A stretch of 64,000 bases of DNA from assembly GCF_023276655.1 (NCBI RefSeq), contig NZ_JALGRK010000001.1:391501-455500 (forward strand). Reading direction: 5' to 3'. This stretch comes from Olsenella intestinalis. Lineage in GTDB: Bacteria; Actinomycetota; Coriobacteriia; Coriobacteriales; Atopobiaceae. The position numbers were made by a program, and so were the translations under genes. Shown piece by piece: positions 38,301-42,232 of this stretch (its first letter is position 1; the number at the start of each line of letters is the position of its first letter). The notes beneath the pieces were generated by a model that was not told the DNA's origin, did no database searches, and worked only from the letters and a program-made list of their open reading frames with translations.

Positions 38301-39603
38301 CGGTGCCGGAGTTGCCGGCGGCGCCGACCACTATCACGCCGGCGCGCACGGCCTCGTCGATGGCGTCGGCGACGACCTCGTTGTCGGCGCGACGCCATGC
38401 GGAGAGCGAGAGGTTGATAACGTCCGCGCCGGCGGCGCGCGCGTACTCGATGGCGGCGTAGACCGACGACACCGTGCCGCGGCCGTCGGCGCCGAGCGCC
38501 TTGATCGAGACGATGCGCGCGCCCTGGTGCGCCTGCAGGATGCGCTCGGCCATGGCCGTGCCGTGGCCGTTGTCGTCGGCCGCGGACGCGCCGAGCACGG
38601 TCGCGGAGTCGACGACGCCTGCGCCCGTGTAACCGGTGTCGATGAGCGCCACGGTGTAAGCGGCCGAGGGGGCCGCGCCGGGCAGCTCGGCGTTGAGCTC
38701 AGCGAGCGGGTTCTCGGTCTCGCTCATCTGGCCGGGGGCCACGGCGTCAGTGGCGCCCTCCCCCTCGGCGGCCGAGATCGTGGTGTCGGGCTCGACCATC
38801 GCCGCGCCCAGCTTCCCCTTGTAGAAGAGGTAGGCGTTCTTGGCCTTCTCGACGGAGTCGAACTGTGTGAGGAACATGCCCGCGTGCTCCGACAGGACGC
38901 GGGTGGCGGGAGTCAGCTGCTGGCGGGAGACGCCGGCGATCAGGAGTCGCTGGCTCGAGAAGTCCTTGTCGGCGGCGATGCCCTCGTCGACGCCCTCGGG
39001 GGCGAGCTCGAAGGAGTCGCGCTTGGCCTGCTCCTCGGCCTTGGCCTGAGCCTCAAGCTCAGCCTGAGCCTTCGCCTCTGCGTCGGCGGTAGCCTGGGCG
39101 TCCGTGGCAGGGGTGGACGTCGTGGGCTCCGCGGCGACGCTCGCGCTTGCGGCGGCTGCGGCAGCGGCGGACTGCTCGGCCTCGCGGGCCGCGGCCTCGT
39201 CCTGCTCGCGCTCGATCTCCTCGGCGGCAGCGCGTCCCGTCTCCTCGGTCTCGCGCTCGGCCGAGGCGAGCTCCTCGCTCGAGCCGGCTGCGGGCGCAGC
39301 CTCGGACGCGGCGGCGCCGGCATCGCCGGCAGCGGGCTGCGCGGTCTCGGTGACCTGCTCGGGCTCGGCCGTGGCGGAGAGGCCCAGCACGTCGGCGATC
39401 GCGTCGGTGTGCAGCCCCGCCACCACGAGGGAGGCGGTCAGCACGACGCTCAGCGCAACGTGCCAGGGGCGGATGTCTGGTCTGCCCAAGGGCTCCGCGG
39501 GGTCATGGGCGCGCAGGTGCATGGGTCGCTTGATGTGCTTTGGGGTGTGTTTCGGGCTGCGATTGTGGTTCTGCCCTGCATGCTCTCTCGTGGGGTCGGA
39601 CAT
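20377..39603 (-). CDS. Giant cell-surface protein: subtilase domain + BspA/DUF285, InlB-type and MBG/YDG-type repeats
   Basis: About 6,408 residues in one uninterrupted frame. The start was set at the ATG at 39603, which follows AGGAG. Domains: cytoplasmic basic head with a signal/anchor helix (about 41-60); Ala/Glu-rich coiled region (about 68-204); a subtilase-like S8 domain (about 314-491) with Asp322 (ALIDTGY), His347 (DNGHGTAMA), oxyanion Asn431 (AAGNSG) and Ser479 (STSEAAAAMTG; Gly-Thr-Ser changed to Ser-Thr-Ser). Then come InlB/Listeria-Bacteroides-type repeats (for example GYTFAGWYT), four BspA-like DUF285 leucine-rich blocks within about 550-residue modules (about 770-2760), and a long run of MBG/YDG-like repeats (KTYGEADPTLTGTV, ADQTYTGAAIEPAF) interspersed with InlB types. 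The end is APARTGD, a hydrophobic helix and RRRR, a sortase-like anchor. Likely an extracellular adhesin with intrinsic protease. Proteolytic activity is inferred. Confidence 0.88.
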   Translation of the reverse strand: MSDPTREHAGQNHNRSPKHTPKHIKRPMHLRAHDPAEPLGRPDIRPWHVALSVVLTASLVVAGLHTDAIADVLGLSATAEPEQVTETAQPAAGDAGAAASEAAPAAGSSEELASAERETEETGRAAAEEIEREQDEAAAREAEQSAAAAAAASASVAAEPTTSTPATDAQATADAEAKAQAELEAQAKAEEQAKRDSFELAPEGVDEGIAADKDFSSQRLLIAGVSRQQLTPATRVLSEHAGMFLTQFDSVEKAKNAYLFYKGKLGAAMVEPDTTISAAEGEGATDAVAPGQMSETENPLAELNAELPGAAPSAAYTVALIDTGYTGAGVVDSATVLGASAADDNGHGTAMAERILQAHQGARIVSIKALGADGRGTVSSVYAAIEYARAAGADVINLSLSAWRRADNEVVADAIDEAVRAGVIVVGAAGNSGTDASYTIPGGVASVLVMGACDDSGARIASSNFGATVDAYAKASSTSEAAAAMTGWLSAGNVRASGLSEALASALVDGSFSDGEAFAKPGETPAPVPAQTEPAAQPQEQKKAVAPKTVGHNVIFDANGGEGHATEQFAAATATTTVAMPAAGFARTGYILAGWSRVPTATVPTWKPGEAATMSDVAGNALASIADPTAAADTADAPKATAGEKSLDPLATSPLSAAVTDKDALFSAASDTGGTTASAEGEEDTTLFAVWTASTVTVTFKNGSATFDTKTETYGSNWVLPSGTPSRSGYTFAGWYTQDESGGIAITSNVKVNLTSDATIYAQYSKNDTYYGIREDRDDNGSLETLHITREKPGANTTYYTMSTTTDGPTWNVAEVKSQTTKIVIDPTMNGVQPRSMNSYFADFSAAKSIEGLEYLDTSRATVFNYMFANCSSLPNIDVKSIDVTCATVCQDMFKGCTTLKSADLSTWYAPSLTSIRAMFYKCSNLETCNMSGLQLPNVNATCYTFRECRKLKTVDISGISLATVTSSATMFQEANALTTVYCAAGATLNTSKNTDNANTFGNNTALVGKGGGKSYSWNSTKVNDKTNARAATSSQTGYFTPIDSSNSFKVTYHYNVGDTDVSKSVSYMKHANSGEWTSLSLAPWNREGYTPLSWNTAADGSGTTYGLGQVLSSDAQESTLNGVDLYLQWSQNTYSVAYDVNGGTGSVATQTGIGFDSDVTLDSGSGLSRVGYTFQGWATTSSATSAAYSAAQGNLTQRGLTTIDGQTITLYAVWKANAYPVTFDANTAHGGKVYTAAPSGFVLNGDGTLTKDQTYNGTWSFPTDPGAVNGAFAGWYTAPEGGKRVSNLVNVDVTGPTTLYAQYANKTTFFAYMTDTNGDGSYNKLTFTTDAAAAKASPKYYEYDNLYGFSESNKPGWYEQRGTVTTIEFDASFKDVQIRTAHSFFREFTKLTTFINLEYFDVSRITSFDQMFYNDDALTSLDLSFWDTSCATSVYRTFGYMDSLTSLNISGWNMNNVTSFSYFVGYCPKLADLNMTGCVCIKPWRAQYMFDSDNSLPYVDLSGFNLHEMDGTVLSMFGSCRSLKTILCQPNDNFDKVSDSTNMFYANNALVGTYYSNSGTKYTTTFASKNSVDNTYGRARMAGTEGYLTPLNDNASYTVIYHDGFEGEQQSVITPLKSVSGAYPSLASALWQREGYTATQWVDGSGKTYQLGEKISAETEPAAGATLDLTLQWKKNSYTLAYDANGGTGEINARTLSYDENIDKLADAESGMTRTGYTLAGWALTPTATSAKYAPGQENLSKLTAIDGDTVTLYAVWSPISYKITFDPRPADGGVEYGNPGSGFEVKDGKATATMAYDSNYKLPSNPSTQSGYTFCGWYTQPTDGGVRINDTDTVSVTKDTTYYAQYVKPQTYYVIATDEDGDGKKDMLTFSATKPVTGTLGTDYYAPRTTDVWPTEANVPWTSIRTNITKVVFDPTFQSIRPTCMDNWFCNFVNLASFEGLGYLNTSRVTSMINSFRFLYKLTDLDLSTFDTSNLVTIQDTFANCTGLKNVSISGWDCSQVVSFRAIFNGCTNLEKANLSGVKAPNVKWMYYFFQNCGKLKVADFTGFDMTKVTLGCTMFSNCSSLQTILVRDGTDTTVLEESNDGIRDTFMNCTSLKGKYYAAGSTTPLKTFSFQGNSASGSVADRVAAYKRYAVACTPKTNGYYTPVTKHNSYRICYHYNAPDGSDMTNEVQSLPNALLGSYGSIAKALWSFPGYTPTEWNTQADGGGTKYEPNGTLSAQTEPAMGETLDLYLQWKPNSYNVKFDANGGKGEIADKTNVGYREEFAVPGASDGVTRDGYDLVGWALSPNATAADAGSYYQLGSTATQLTSVDGDSVTLYAVWNGPKSYKVTFDAGEHGTFATTPSGFTKESNAVVYSSQAYGSQFNVPADNAVTCANGYTFAGWYTAKEGGSLISGADTMTIADDSMKLYAQYAHEDTFYVVWGDTSGTKKKGNLFTFTADPAAVAGLNKSNNEYWECKTTTIYSDTNMPEWYIKNVTVDATDGRTSSFNSPITTVTFDVSFKDLTPLSLGSWFRHFKNLSTINNLKYLNTSYVTNIDRIFSDCHSLTSLDLSTFNLARAVESRDTFSRMYGLKNLNLSGLDLTNCTRIQALCYQCENLETCNMTGLRTYGTTMFKNNFFQCGKLKSLDLSGVDFSRVGEMRNCFSGCTSLQTIIVSDGVDVSKNTPTGDGFNPMFSECTSLVGKRYGAAGIVKSKGFDSNFVNNQLARACGVTEETLGYFTPANRFNAFTINYHYNVPSEPDLTESIDTTIKAVTGTYSYTSKSLWGRIGYTAHDWNTKPDGTGTNYGAVAQFTAANEPKAGSTLDLYMQWTQNSYRVRYDANGGTGGIYADDVPRYYDDNFSLPVEDQAGIYRAGYSLVGWAYSPTGSKAFEPGATASQLSSVDNDVITLYAMWQKDSFNVTVDGNGGTLSSSDFNAQGDGTYVSKSKVEYQKTLGIPNPTREGYDFAGWQLAPTDPTKSVEEACTIAADASGTSSTLTQGSEAYTLKATWTVKAPEAVSGLVFTNSAQVGVTTNSGGAYVLSDVTPTGATTATDGYGVYADGADAGKVYVTHAGTYTAKATLAHPENSTWADGTTAPKLVTVTVSQLKIADTTIEVATGSTYTGFAQEPVVTVSYSSGGTSFTLRPNIDYTVAYSNNVDAATATDANAPTVSVNAVVTGDFYDDTTGTATKTFDIAKRDLSQVSVADIADQTYTAEEIKPEPTVTLTTDAGTFTLASGRDFDVAYASNTNVAAATATSGAPTMTLTATDKKNFTGTKAKTFSIVAATLENATVTLDSATKTYDFEGTSVTPSVTKVELDTNGDSALDVVPVDSYIVSLARKVGDAYEPVSSFDNVDGPWYVVVAAKAGTNYSGVAYVPVTLSNKVYDVSFDPNKGAIAGSAAPAGVKETYSEAHVLPTAPTLDGFEFAGWFTANGATEADPYGEAAGANWGTQVSAATTVGALAANTTYYARWTRKSYTVTFQPADHGSQIAGGGVLDGQGKVSVAYDATVPAGVSVTLSDNVTLQGWSYAMAMPDGTTATGTVEDYTTVKICGDTTFTALLVEPVFIAAAATDGFVGVNEVASDKATAYREKLTSNVGQNVAFKPKNENYEIDSVTVSDLAEVEQSAHTATLTKTGTSFTLGEKSYGYVWTAGAADPDVGVIEITSSDDDRMSLTFSVAYKLKKVSYKVETYVQPVNGSTDLATYELFGTPATVSDVEAGSAIVLNPATIDGFTYSSAAYDSTSPVPGAGATAVAANGSTVAKLYYTRNPYAYTVHHIDQKGRTVAGDTQAEALFGATVGLTGTDVTLTPPEVAGYSTASCTATPITVASDASANQITIKYGAASYPLTVNANGGTWSHAGATDKGDGIYEIASVNYEENVTLETPTREGYDFDRWVVTGAKSTVSGSTFTQGTEPATLTAAWKVAVPSAARLTYDGSAQTLVAAGTGYTLAIAPDGSSTAKADGMSVDGGSAKATHAGTYLVTATLDSTDNVAWADGTTAPKTIPATIAQATNVWESDPTVPDVTFGEALVPAGQAKFSATGEPTVTYATSPTGGYAATAPTDAGTYYARFAVAGTDDYTELLSTCSFSIRQKLVTEDMIDAIADQVYTGSPIEPAVTVRNGDATLAKGTDFTLAFESNTSKGTAYAVVTGTGNYAGTARKAFTIDYATVAVPANMSLTYNGGAQYFAGPTAAYTYEVTTTAAVDGYGVSESRDTYGYAYATHAATYTVKVTLNGNYKWKDVEGDAALAPKTFTVTVSPLSVADATFSDIADQTYTGAAIEPAFSVSLDIDGDLKPDPLYETRNYTYAYADNVNAGQARVTITGVGDFTGTATKAFTIKPADVTISVAVASGATDTINYGDTYNRDNYTYTVSGLGSGSLGTIAIQTAQQLAGYAASGGRIVAGEYPVGVTYTESPNYNVTVSPAKLLVKPKELAATVQPAQKTFGEADPTFTGVTWTSGSVYSGDELGLTISRTGTDENAGTYAGVLTATYDNPNYAVTFTPGTFTINARTIADATVTMPTEKSDGAYVYSFNGAALTPTPNSATVALANPAVRGDLFQDTDFTLTYLNSSGATVSNLAASGIYTMRLTGMGNYRSNTYVDVPIRLTPAEHAVTFAANGGSWEDTATSKPTTQGYGETYKLPTVNMGGTPTVADPKRPGYTFQGWYSKSGDGGDWGDCVIGVDGSGKSLTNVTCVLTADATLFAKWQINQYTATFDAGTGGDLVGGGVLDANNKVKVDFATTVPAGVSASHVGLTFQGWSYDYVAADGVRRAGVAADYATLPIEGDVTLTATYVEPTFFSAAAQNGKVTLGYDTDPAAAATVTVASDATGSASYTRMQDDMATYPHGVVGASLAYAPANENFGLVSIGVRDLAGDAATLDASAISDTGAGTVTLSGVTYGITWVRTNANAGTIKVNSAAGAASSLAFSLVYTTIQSGYEVEHWKQSPDGAPTYNLAESYSFEAESGDPIDYEAKSYPGYQDPEVRIYSSVADPDASGAVRNDRSTVVELKYELEKYDATWQWLDVAGTTRTGSVYFGTTPAYPEEAAPTKATDLKYSYTFDHWEDESGNRLTPDYKAYDGVTMHALYTETPVPYDVTLRPNGGTQADGQADHVSVGYSTTATLKDPTSDNGWTFAGWHAEKSNSAAPGEVGSVVRNADGTSTYTGGTAAATLSATWRVPVPAGAAGLAYTGEAVHGIAAAAGFTLSGVTPKAGTTAKADGAGVSQGDAVALHAGTYTATATLSDAGAPGTDVALLAWADGTTDERTVEFEIARAQNSWKVDPAMPELIVYGSPYEPAAGEATYQAASGEPVFTYASSADGPFGATKPQQKGTWYMRAAVAQADDYEALVSAPVAFEIKPATLDNANVTLGEATYTGAAQEPAATVQIGSQAPLNEGVDYVREYYRDESCSEASKVEASDLVNAGTYYVKVIGKGNYAGSFTTKPYTIEHAPLTLRAGSIQLTGRDYDGTTVLDRSLVGTSGVQFDGAQAGETPTIDASALVATLASADAADGVAVGVTGITLANDAAGANVNRNYTIATVDGGALGQVQYAGTVDVAKRPLTISGVPAADKVYDGTTAATLDVSTPSIANAAAGETPTIDVSGAVGTFADANVGAGKAVSVTGIALGTDAVNRNYVIAEKDGAQISVTASITKRPVTIACTAAEKTYGDADPTLTGTVEGVVTGESLNVTYARTTGDAAGTYQISASWDTANGNYEVTHTPATFTIKKKAATVTCDAASKTYGEADPVLGGTVTGLANGDTADTMTYARTAGEDAGTYQISANWTAGDNYDWTMTPATFTINRRDLAVLADAKSAIYGKLPELSTLTYTLGAGTSVASGDSLAVAFAYQGVSDTSDVGTYADAITASATVTRGGTDVTAANYNVTCTSADYTVTKAAMTVTGKSYSGTYDAEAHGITVEVVPDVKPTIYYSETLSTEDAFRAAIESHSAEASTTAPTYKDAGEYTVHYYVVPSGNYEATGALGSATVSVAKAPLAIKANDATVTFGDAPVDAGATYDGFVGGEGNASGPARDGVLTGELAFAHEYARYGNVGSYAIEPSGLDAANYAISFERGTLTVGARALTQDMLTVEPTTFGYDSSAHTPGVKVVMAAGTGEGAREYELTNGVDFSLAGETTSSGFGTHFIVVNGSGNFSGTLATSWRNLGDVITIDNYDIGKGSGTLQVVTDLGGVDIEVEGLTRELLRKLMTADELAEVTDGADGFLYLQVQRVNAFAPVDEDPTASLLGELGATAALKMEITLWKQVGSHAASQITDTGGDQVGLTVSLSDDMVNKNPELARSFWGIRAHEGDASVLSGPSGDSNVILSSSLFSGFTVGYRDDAVPVAEGGQGDGALPTPTADEPAAPRPAPGAPARTGDPTTVIPVLAIAVIGAAAAVWGLRRRRDAEMEEPRDRDPHEGA
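31580..37300 (-). repeat. Four diverged ~1.65-kb modules (DUF285 block + InlB-type repeats)
   Basis: Each module begins with a D-x-D-rich lead (YGIREDRDDNGSLETL, FAYMTDTNGDGSYNKLTF, YVIATDEDGDGKKDMLTF, FYVVWGDTSGTKKK at about 37300, 35690, 34050 and 32340). A block of LRR-like units (for example NLETCNMSGL) follows, with InlB-type repeats after that. The modules are alike in order and spacing but well diverged at DNA level. Confidence 0.75.
38130..38660 (-). other. Subtilase (S8) domain inside the giant protein
   Basis: The catalytic triad is kept: Asp codon at 38638-38640, His at 38563-38565 and Ser at 38167-38169; the oxyanion Asn is at 38311-38313. The canonical GTSMAAP is degenerate (STSEAAAA, no Pro). 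Compact for a subtilase, about 175 residues, so some surface loops are missing; activity is uncertain. Confidence 0.75.
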
Positions 39604-39727
39604 AGCGTTCTCCTGCCATAACGAGCTAAACATACAAGTTAATTATGTTACGTCCGCGGTGCCCTTCCCCTGAGCCATCGCGCGGCGGTCCTGCATTTCT
39701 CGCAGACGGCAGTCCCAACCCGCGTCA
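39604..39727 (-). promoter_or_regulatory. Leader and promoter region of the giant gene
   Basis: About 125 bp between an upstream terminator and the start codon. The AT-rich stretch at 39625-39650 (minus strand TAACATAATTAAC and TATGTT) should contain the -10 element; a convincing -35 was not found. Ribosome site CAGGAG lies before 39603. Confidence 0.4.
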
Positions 39728-39762
39728 TAAAAAGATGCACCCACGACGCTGCCGTGGGTGCA
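39728..39762 (-). terminator. Terminator ending a minus-strand transcript through the repeat array
   Basis: GCACCCACG (39737-39745) pairs with CGTGGGTGC (39753-39761), one more T-A pair outside; the minus strand then reads ATCTTTTTATG. It lies upstream of the giant gene and faces the repeat array, implying a separate transcription unit there. Confidence 0.75.
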
Positions 39763-39814
39763 CCCTGCAATGCCCTCTGTCGCTTGCCGAGAAGAGCGCA
39801 CTGCTCGTTCGGCG

Positions 39815-39936
39815 CCGCCGATTCGCGAGATTACGGAATCGACGCAGAAAATTACTCAGATTTCAGAAAGGACGCATTTAATTACTCAGATTTCGGTTTT
39901 GACACCGCCGATTCGCGAGATTACGGAATCGACGCA
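39815..39936. repeat. Left half of a ~30-bp repeat array (four units)
   Basis: Four ~30-bp units in a row. The outer two contain an exact 32-bp repeat (39815-39846 and 39905-39936); the inner two share AATTACTCAGATTTC at 39850-39864 and 39880-39894. The reverse complement of all units matches the right half's consensus, so this half is inverted relative to it. No spacers, hence not CRISPR. Confidence 0.85.
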
Positions 39937-39997
39937 CCTCTGAATCGCGCTGCAAGCAGCTCACCTGCACGTTTGCAAATCGCACCCCACGGCGCAC

Positions 39998-40086
39998 CGT
40001 GACAAATCCGAAATCTCAGTAATTTCGGGTGACTTTTCCGAAATCTGAGTAATCGGCGGTGACTTTTCCGAAATCTAAGTAATCGG
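39998..40086. repeat. Right half of the ~30-bp repeat array (three units)
   Basis: Three units at exact 30-bp spacing, each built as GTGAC...CCGAAATCT.AGTAAT..GG (starting about 39998, 40028, 40058). CCGAAATCTGAGTAAT at 40038-40053 is an exact inverted copy of 39881-39896, so the two halves could pair around a ~60-nt central spacer. Confidence 0.85.
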
Positions 40087-40162
40087 TCACCTCAATCCAA
40101 AGGACCTCCGGTCGCTTGCCGAGAAGGGCCTGCCCCTCCACCCGCACCGCGCCTTCCCAGTC

Positions 40163-40204
40163 GCACAAAAGACCCAGCCTCCCACGTTCAGTGGGAGGCT
40201 GGGT
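40163..40204 (-). terminator. Terminator of the membrane-protein gene
   Basis: ACCCAGCCTCCCAC (40172-40185) pairs perfectly with GTGGGAGGCTGGGT (40191-40204); the minus strand continues CTTTTGTG. Confidence 0.85.
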
Positions 40205-40239
40205 TTCCGTCTCTTGGTTCGGTTCTGGGCGAGGTGGGA

Positions 40240-41232
40240 TTACTGCTGTCCCGAGGCTCCGTTCGCGTTGTTGGAACCATTCGCGTTCGCATCGCCATTC
40301 GCGTTCGCGTTGGCGTCGGTGGTGGCCGCAGCGTCGCCGGACGCGGTCGTGGTCCCGTTGGTCGCAGTCGCGGCGCCGGTGGCGGTGCTGCCCGCAGCGG
40401 CTCCGTCCTTGGAGTCCTTGCTCTTCTCGTCACCGCTCAGCGCCGAGAGGATCGCGTTGGGGGTGAAGGACGAGGTGATGTTCTCGCGCAGGCGCTCCTG
40501 CATGTCCTCGTCGACGCCCGTGATCGTGCAGTTGAAGCGCACGCCCTGGTCGCTGGTCGTCTTGGTCCAGATGAAGGTCATGATCGTCTTGACCTCGCTC
40601 GTGGGCTTGAGGAAGCCGAAGAGCTTGGCGTTCTCATAGGTGCCGTCGTTGGCGACGTGCACGTTGACGTGGTAGATGACCGTGTTGATGTTGGGGTTGA
40701 GCAGCGAGTTGACCGCGAGCGCCGTCGCCTGGATCTGCGAGCCGGCGAAGGCCTCGAGCGCGTCCTTGGAGGACGTGTCGGTCACCGTGACCTCGACGCG
40801 GTGGGTGTTCTCGTCGGCCTCCTGGACCGTGAAGTCCTCGGGGAACTGCGTGAAGCCGTTGCCCCACTCGACGCCGCCGCGCAGCGCGGACGCGACGTTG
40901 GTGACGTTGGTGGCGGCGGCGAGGTTGGCCGTGCTCGCGCGGCGCGCCAAGCCGCAGGAGACCTGCGAGACCACGACGATCGCCAGGAAGATGACAACGA
41001 AGCTGACGGCGGTCTTGGTGATGACCTTCTCGACGTTGGAGCCCGAGGGATCGGCGTCGGAGAGCGGGTCGACGTCGACGGCCTGGCCGACCTCCTTGCG
41101 CCGCTTGCGCTGCATGCGCGCGGTCTCCTCGTTGGTGTGGCCCGTCTCGTCGACGGTCGCGAAGAGCTTCTCCGCTTCCTCTGCCGTAAGGGCGCCCCTC
41201 TGGATGCGGGCGCGCTCTTTCCTCTGTGCCAT
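40240..41232 (-). CDS. Single-pass membrane protein of unknown function
   Basis: Not recognised as a named family. The 330-residue product has a charged cytoplasmic N-terminus (about 1-70, rich in Glu/Arg), one transmembrane segment (about 72-93, TAVSFVVIFLAIVVVSQVSC), an extracytoplasmic mixed alpha/beta domain (about 100-270) and a low-complexity tail of Ala, Thr, Asn and Gly (NANANGDANANG) that resembles a wall-spanning linker. The tail contains one motif copy (40420-40429, reading Glu-Lys-Ser). The ATG at 41232 follows AGGGAAGAG. Conservation of the outer domain elsewhere in the class is likely, but cannot be checked here. Confidence 0.7.
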   Translation of the reverse strand: MAQRKERARIQRGALTAEEAEKLFATVDETGHTNEETARMQRKRRKEVGQAVDVDPLSDADPSGSNVEKVITKTAVSFVVIFLAIVVVSQVSCGLARRASTANLAAATNVTNVASALRGGVEWGNGFTQFPEDFTVQEADENTHRVEVTVTDTSSKDALEAFAGSQIQATALAVNSLLNPNINTVIYHVNVHVANDGTYENAKLFGFLKPTSEVKTIMTFIWTKTTSDQGVRFNCTITGVDEDMQERLRENITSSFTPNAILSALSGDEKSKDSKDGAAAGSTATGAATATNGTTTASGDAAATTDANANANGDANANGSNNANGASGQQ

Positions 41233-41443
41233 ATGGTCTCTTCCCTACTGGCTCATGGTGGGGACGCCGCCGGCCTGCGCGGCGAAGCGACGATAGTTTC
41301 GCATTCCTCAGTATAGGCAAGGCGCGCCGCGGCTGTCACGCCACGGCGAAATCTGCGCCCATATGCACGCCTTTTGCATAGCCAGCGTTCGCGGGCGGCT
41401 CTGTCGGCCACGGGCGGCAGAGGCAGCGCCCGGCCGAGAAGAG

Positions 41444-42211
41444 CTACTGCCTTGGCTGCTCGCCCTCCCCCGGCGCGAGCCGGTGCGAGACCGCGTCGCA
41501 GATGAGTGCCCCGACCACGGTCTTGGCGTCCTCGATCTTGCCGTCGAGCACGCCGTCGACGAGCTCGGAGAGGTCCACGAGGTCCACGTTGATGAACTCG
41601 TCGGCGTCGGGGCTCGACGCGTCGAAGGTCAGGCCCGTGGCCATGTAGATGTGGATGAGCTCGTCGGCAAACCCGGCCGAGGTCGCGATCGTGGTGAGGA
41701 AGGCCATGCGCTCGGCGCGCATGCCCGTCTCCTCGAGCAGCTCGCGGCGGGCGCAGTCGAGCGGGTCCTCGCCGGGGTCGAGCTTGCCGGCGGGGACCTC
41801 CACCGTCACGCGGCCGAGCGCCGTGCGGTACTGCCTCACGAGGCAGATGCGCCCGTCGTCGGTGAGCGCCACGATCGCCACGGCGCCGGGGTGGCGCACC
41901 ACGTCGCGGACGGCCTCGCGCCCGTCGGGCAGCCTCACGCCCAGGCGGTCGACGTTGAAGATGCGGCCGCTCCAGGCGACGTCCTCTGACGCCACGTGCT
42001 CGGCGAGGGCGGCGTCTCGCGGGTCGTCGTCGCCCAGCACGAGGCCGCGCCTCTCGGGCATGCCGGAGACGTGGTCCTGCGTGGCGCGGTCGCCGTCGAA
42101 GGTGAACGCCCGGGCGCTGTCGCGCATGCTGTCCAGGGCGCCGGCGAGAAGGGCCTCGCTCTTCTCGGCGGCGGGATCGGTCGGGAGGTTGGTATCAGTC
42201 GCGTCGCTCAT
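41444..42211 (-). CDS. NUDIX hydrolase, ADP-ribose pyrophosphatase-like
   Basis: Hydrolyses nucleoside-diphosphate-linked compounds such as ADP-ribose. The 255-residue protein has a complete Nudix box in the segment starting GKLDPGEDPLDCARRELLEE (142-161, then Thr-Gly), preceded by VVRHPGAVAIVAL and LVRQYRTALGRVTVEVPAGK, which match the YffH/NudF ADP-ribose pyrophosphatase subgroup. About 80 residues precede the usual domain start; this Ala/Asp-rich head includes the motif-encoded EKSEALLAG. The stop codon overlaps a motif copy at 41435-41444 by one base. It is separated from purD by 21 bp and probably cotranscribed with it. Confidence 0.88.
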   Translation of the reverse strand: MSDATDTNLPTDPAAEKSEALLAGALDSMRDSARAFTFDGDRATQDHVSGMPERRGLVLGDDDPRDAALAEHVASEDVAWSGRIFNVDRLGVRLPDGREAVRDVVRHPGAVAIVALTDDGRICLVRQYRTALGRVTVEVPAGKLDPGEDPLDCARRELLEETGMRAERMAFLTTIATSAGFADELIHIYMATGLTFDASSPDADEFINVDLVDLSELVDGVLDGKIEDAKTVVGALICDAVSHRLAPGEGEQPRQ

Positions 42212-42232
42212 TTGTAGTCCTCACTCGCCGCG

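Noticed and set aside
39815-40086. CRISPR array
   Set aside because: Units are contiguous at 30-bp spacing without unique spacers, occur in both orientations, and no cas genes are near.
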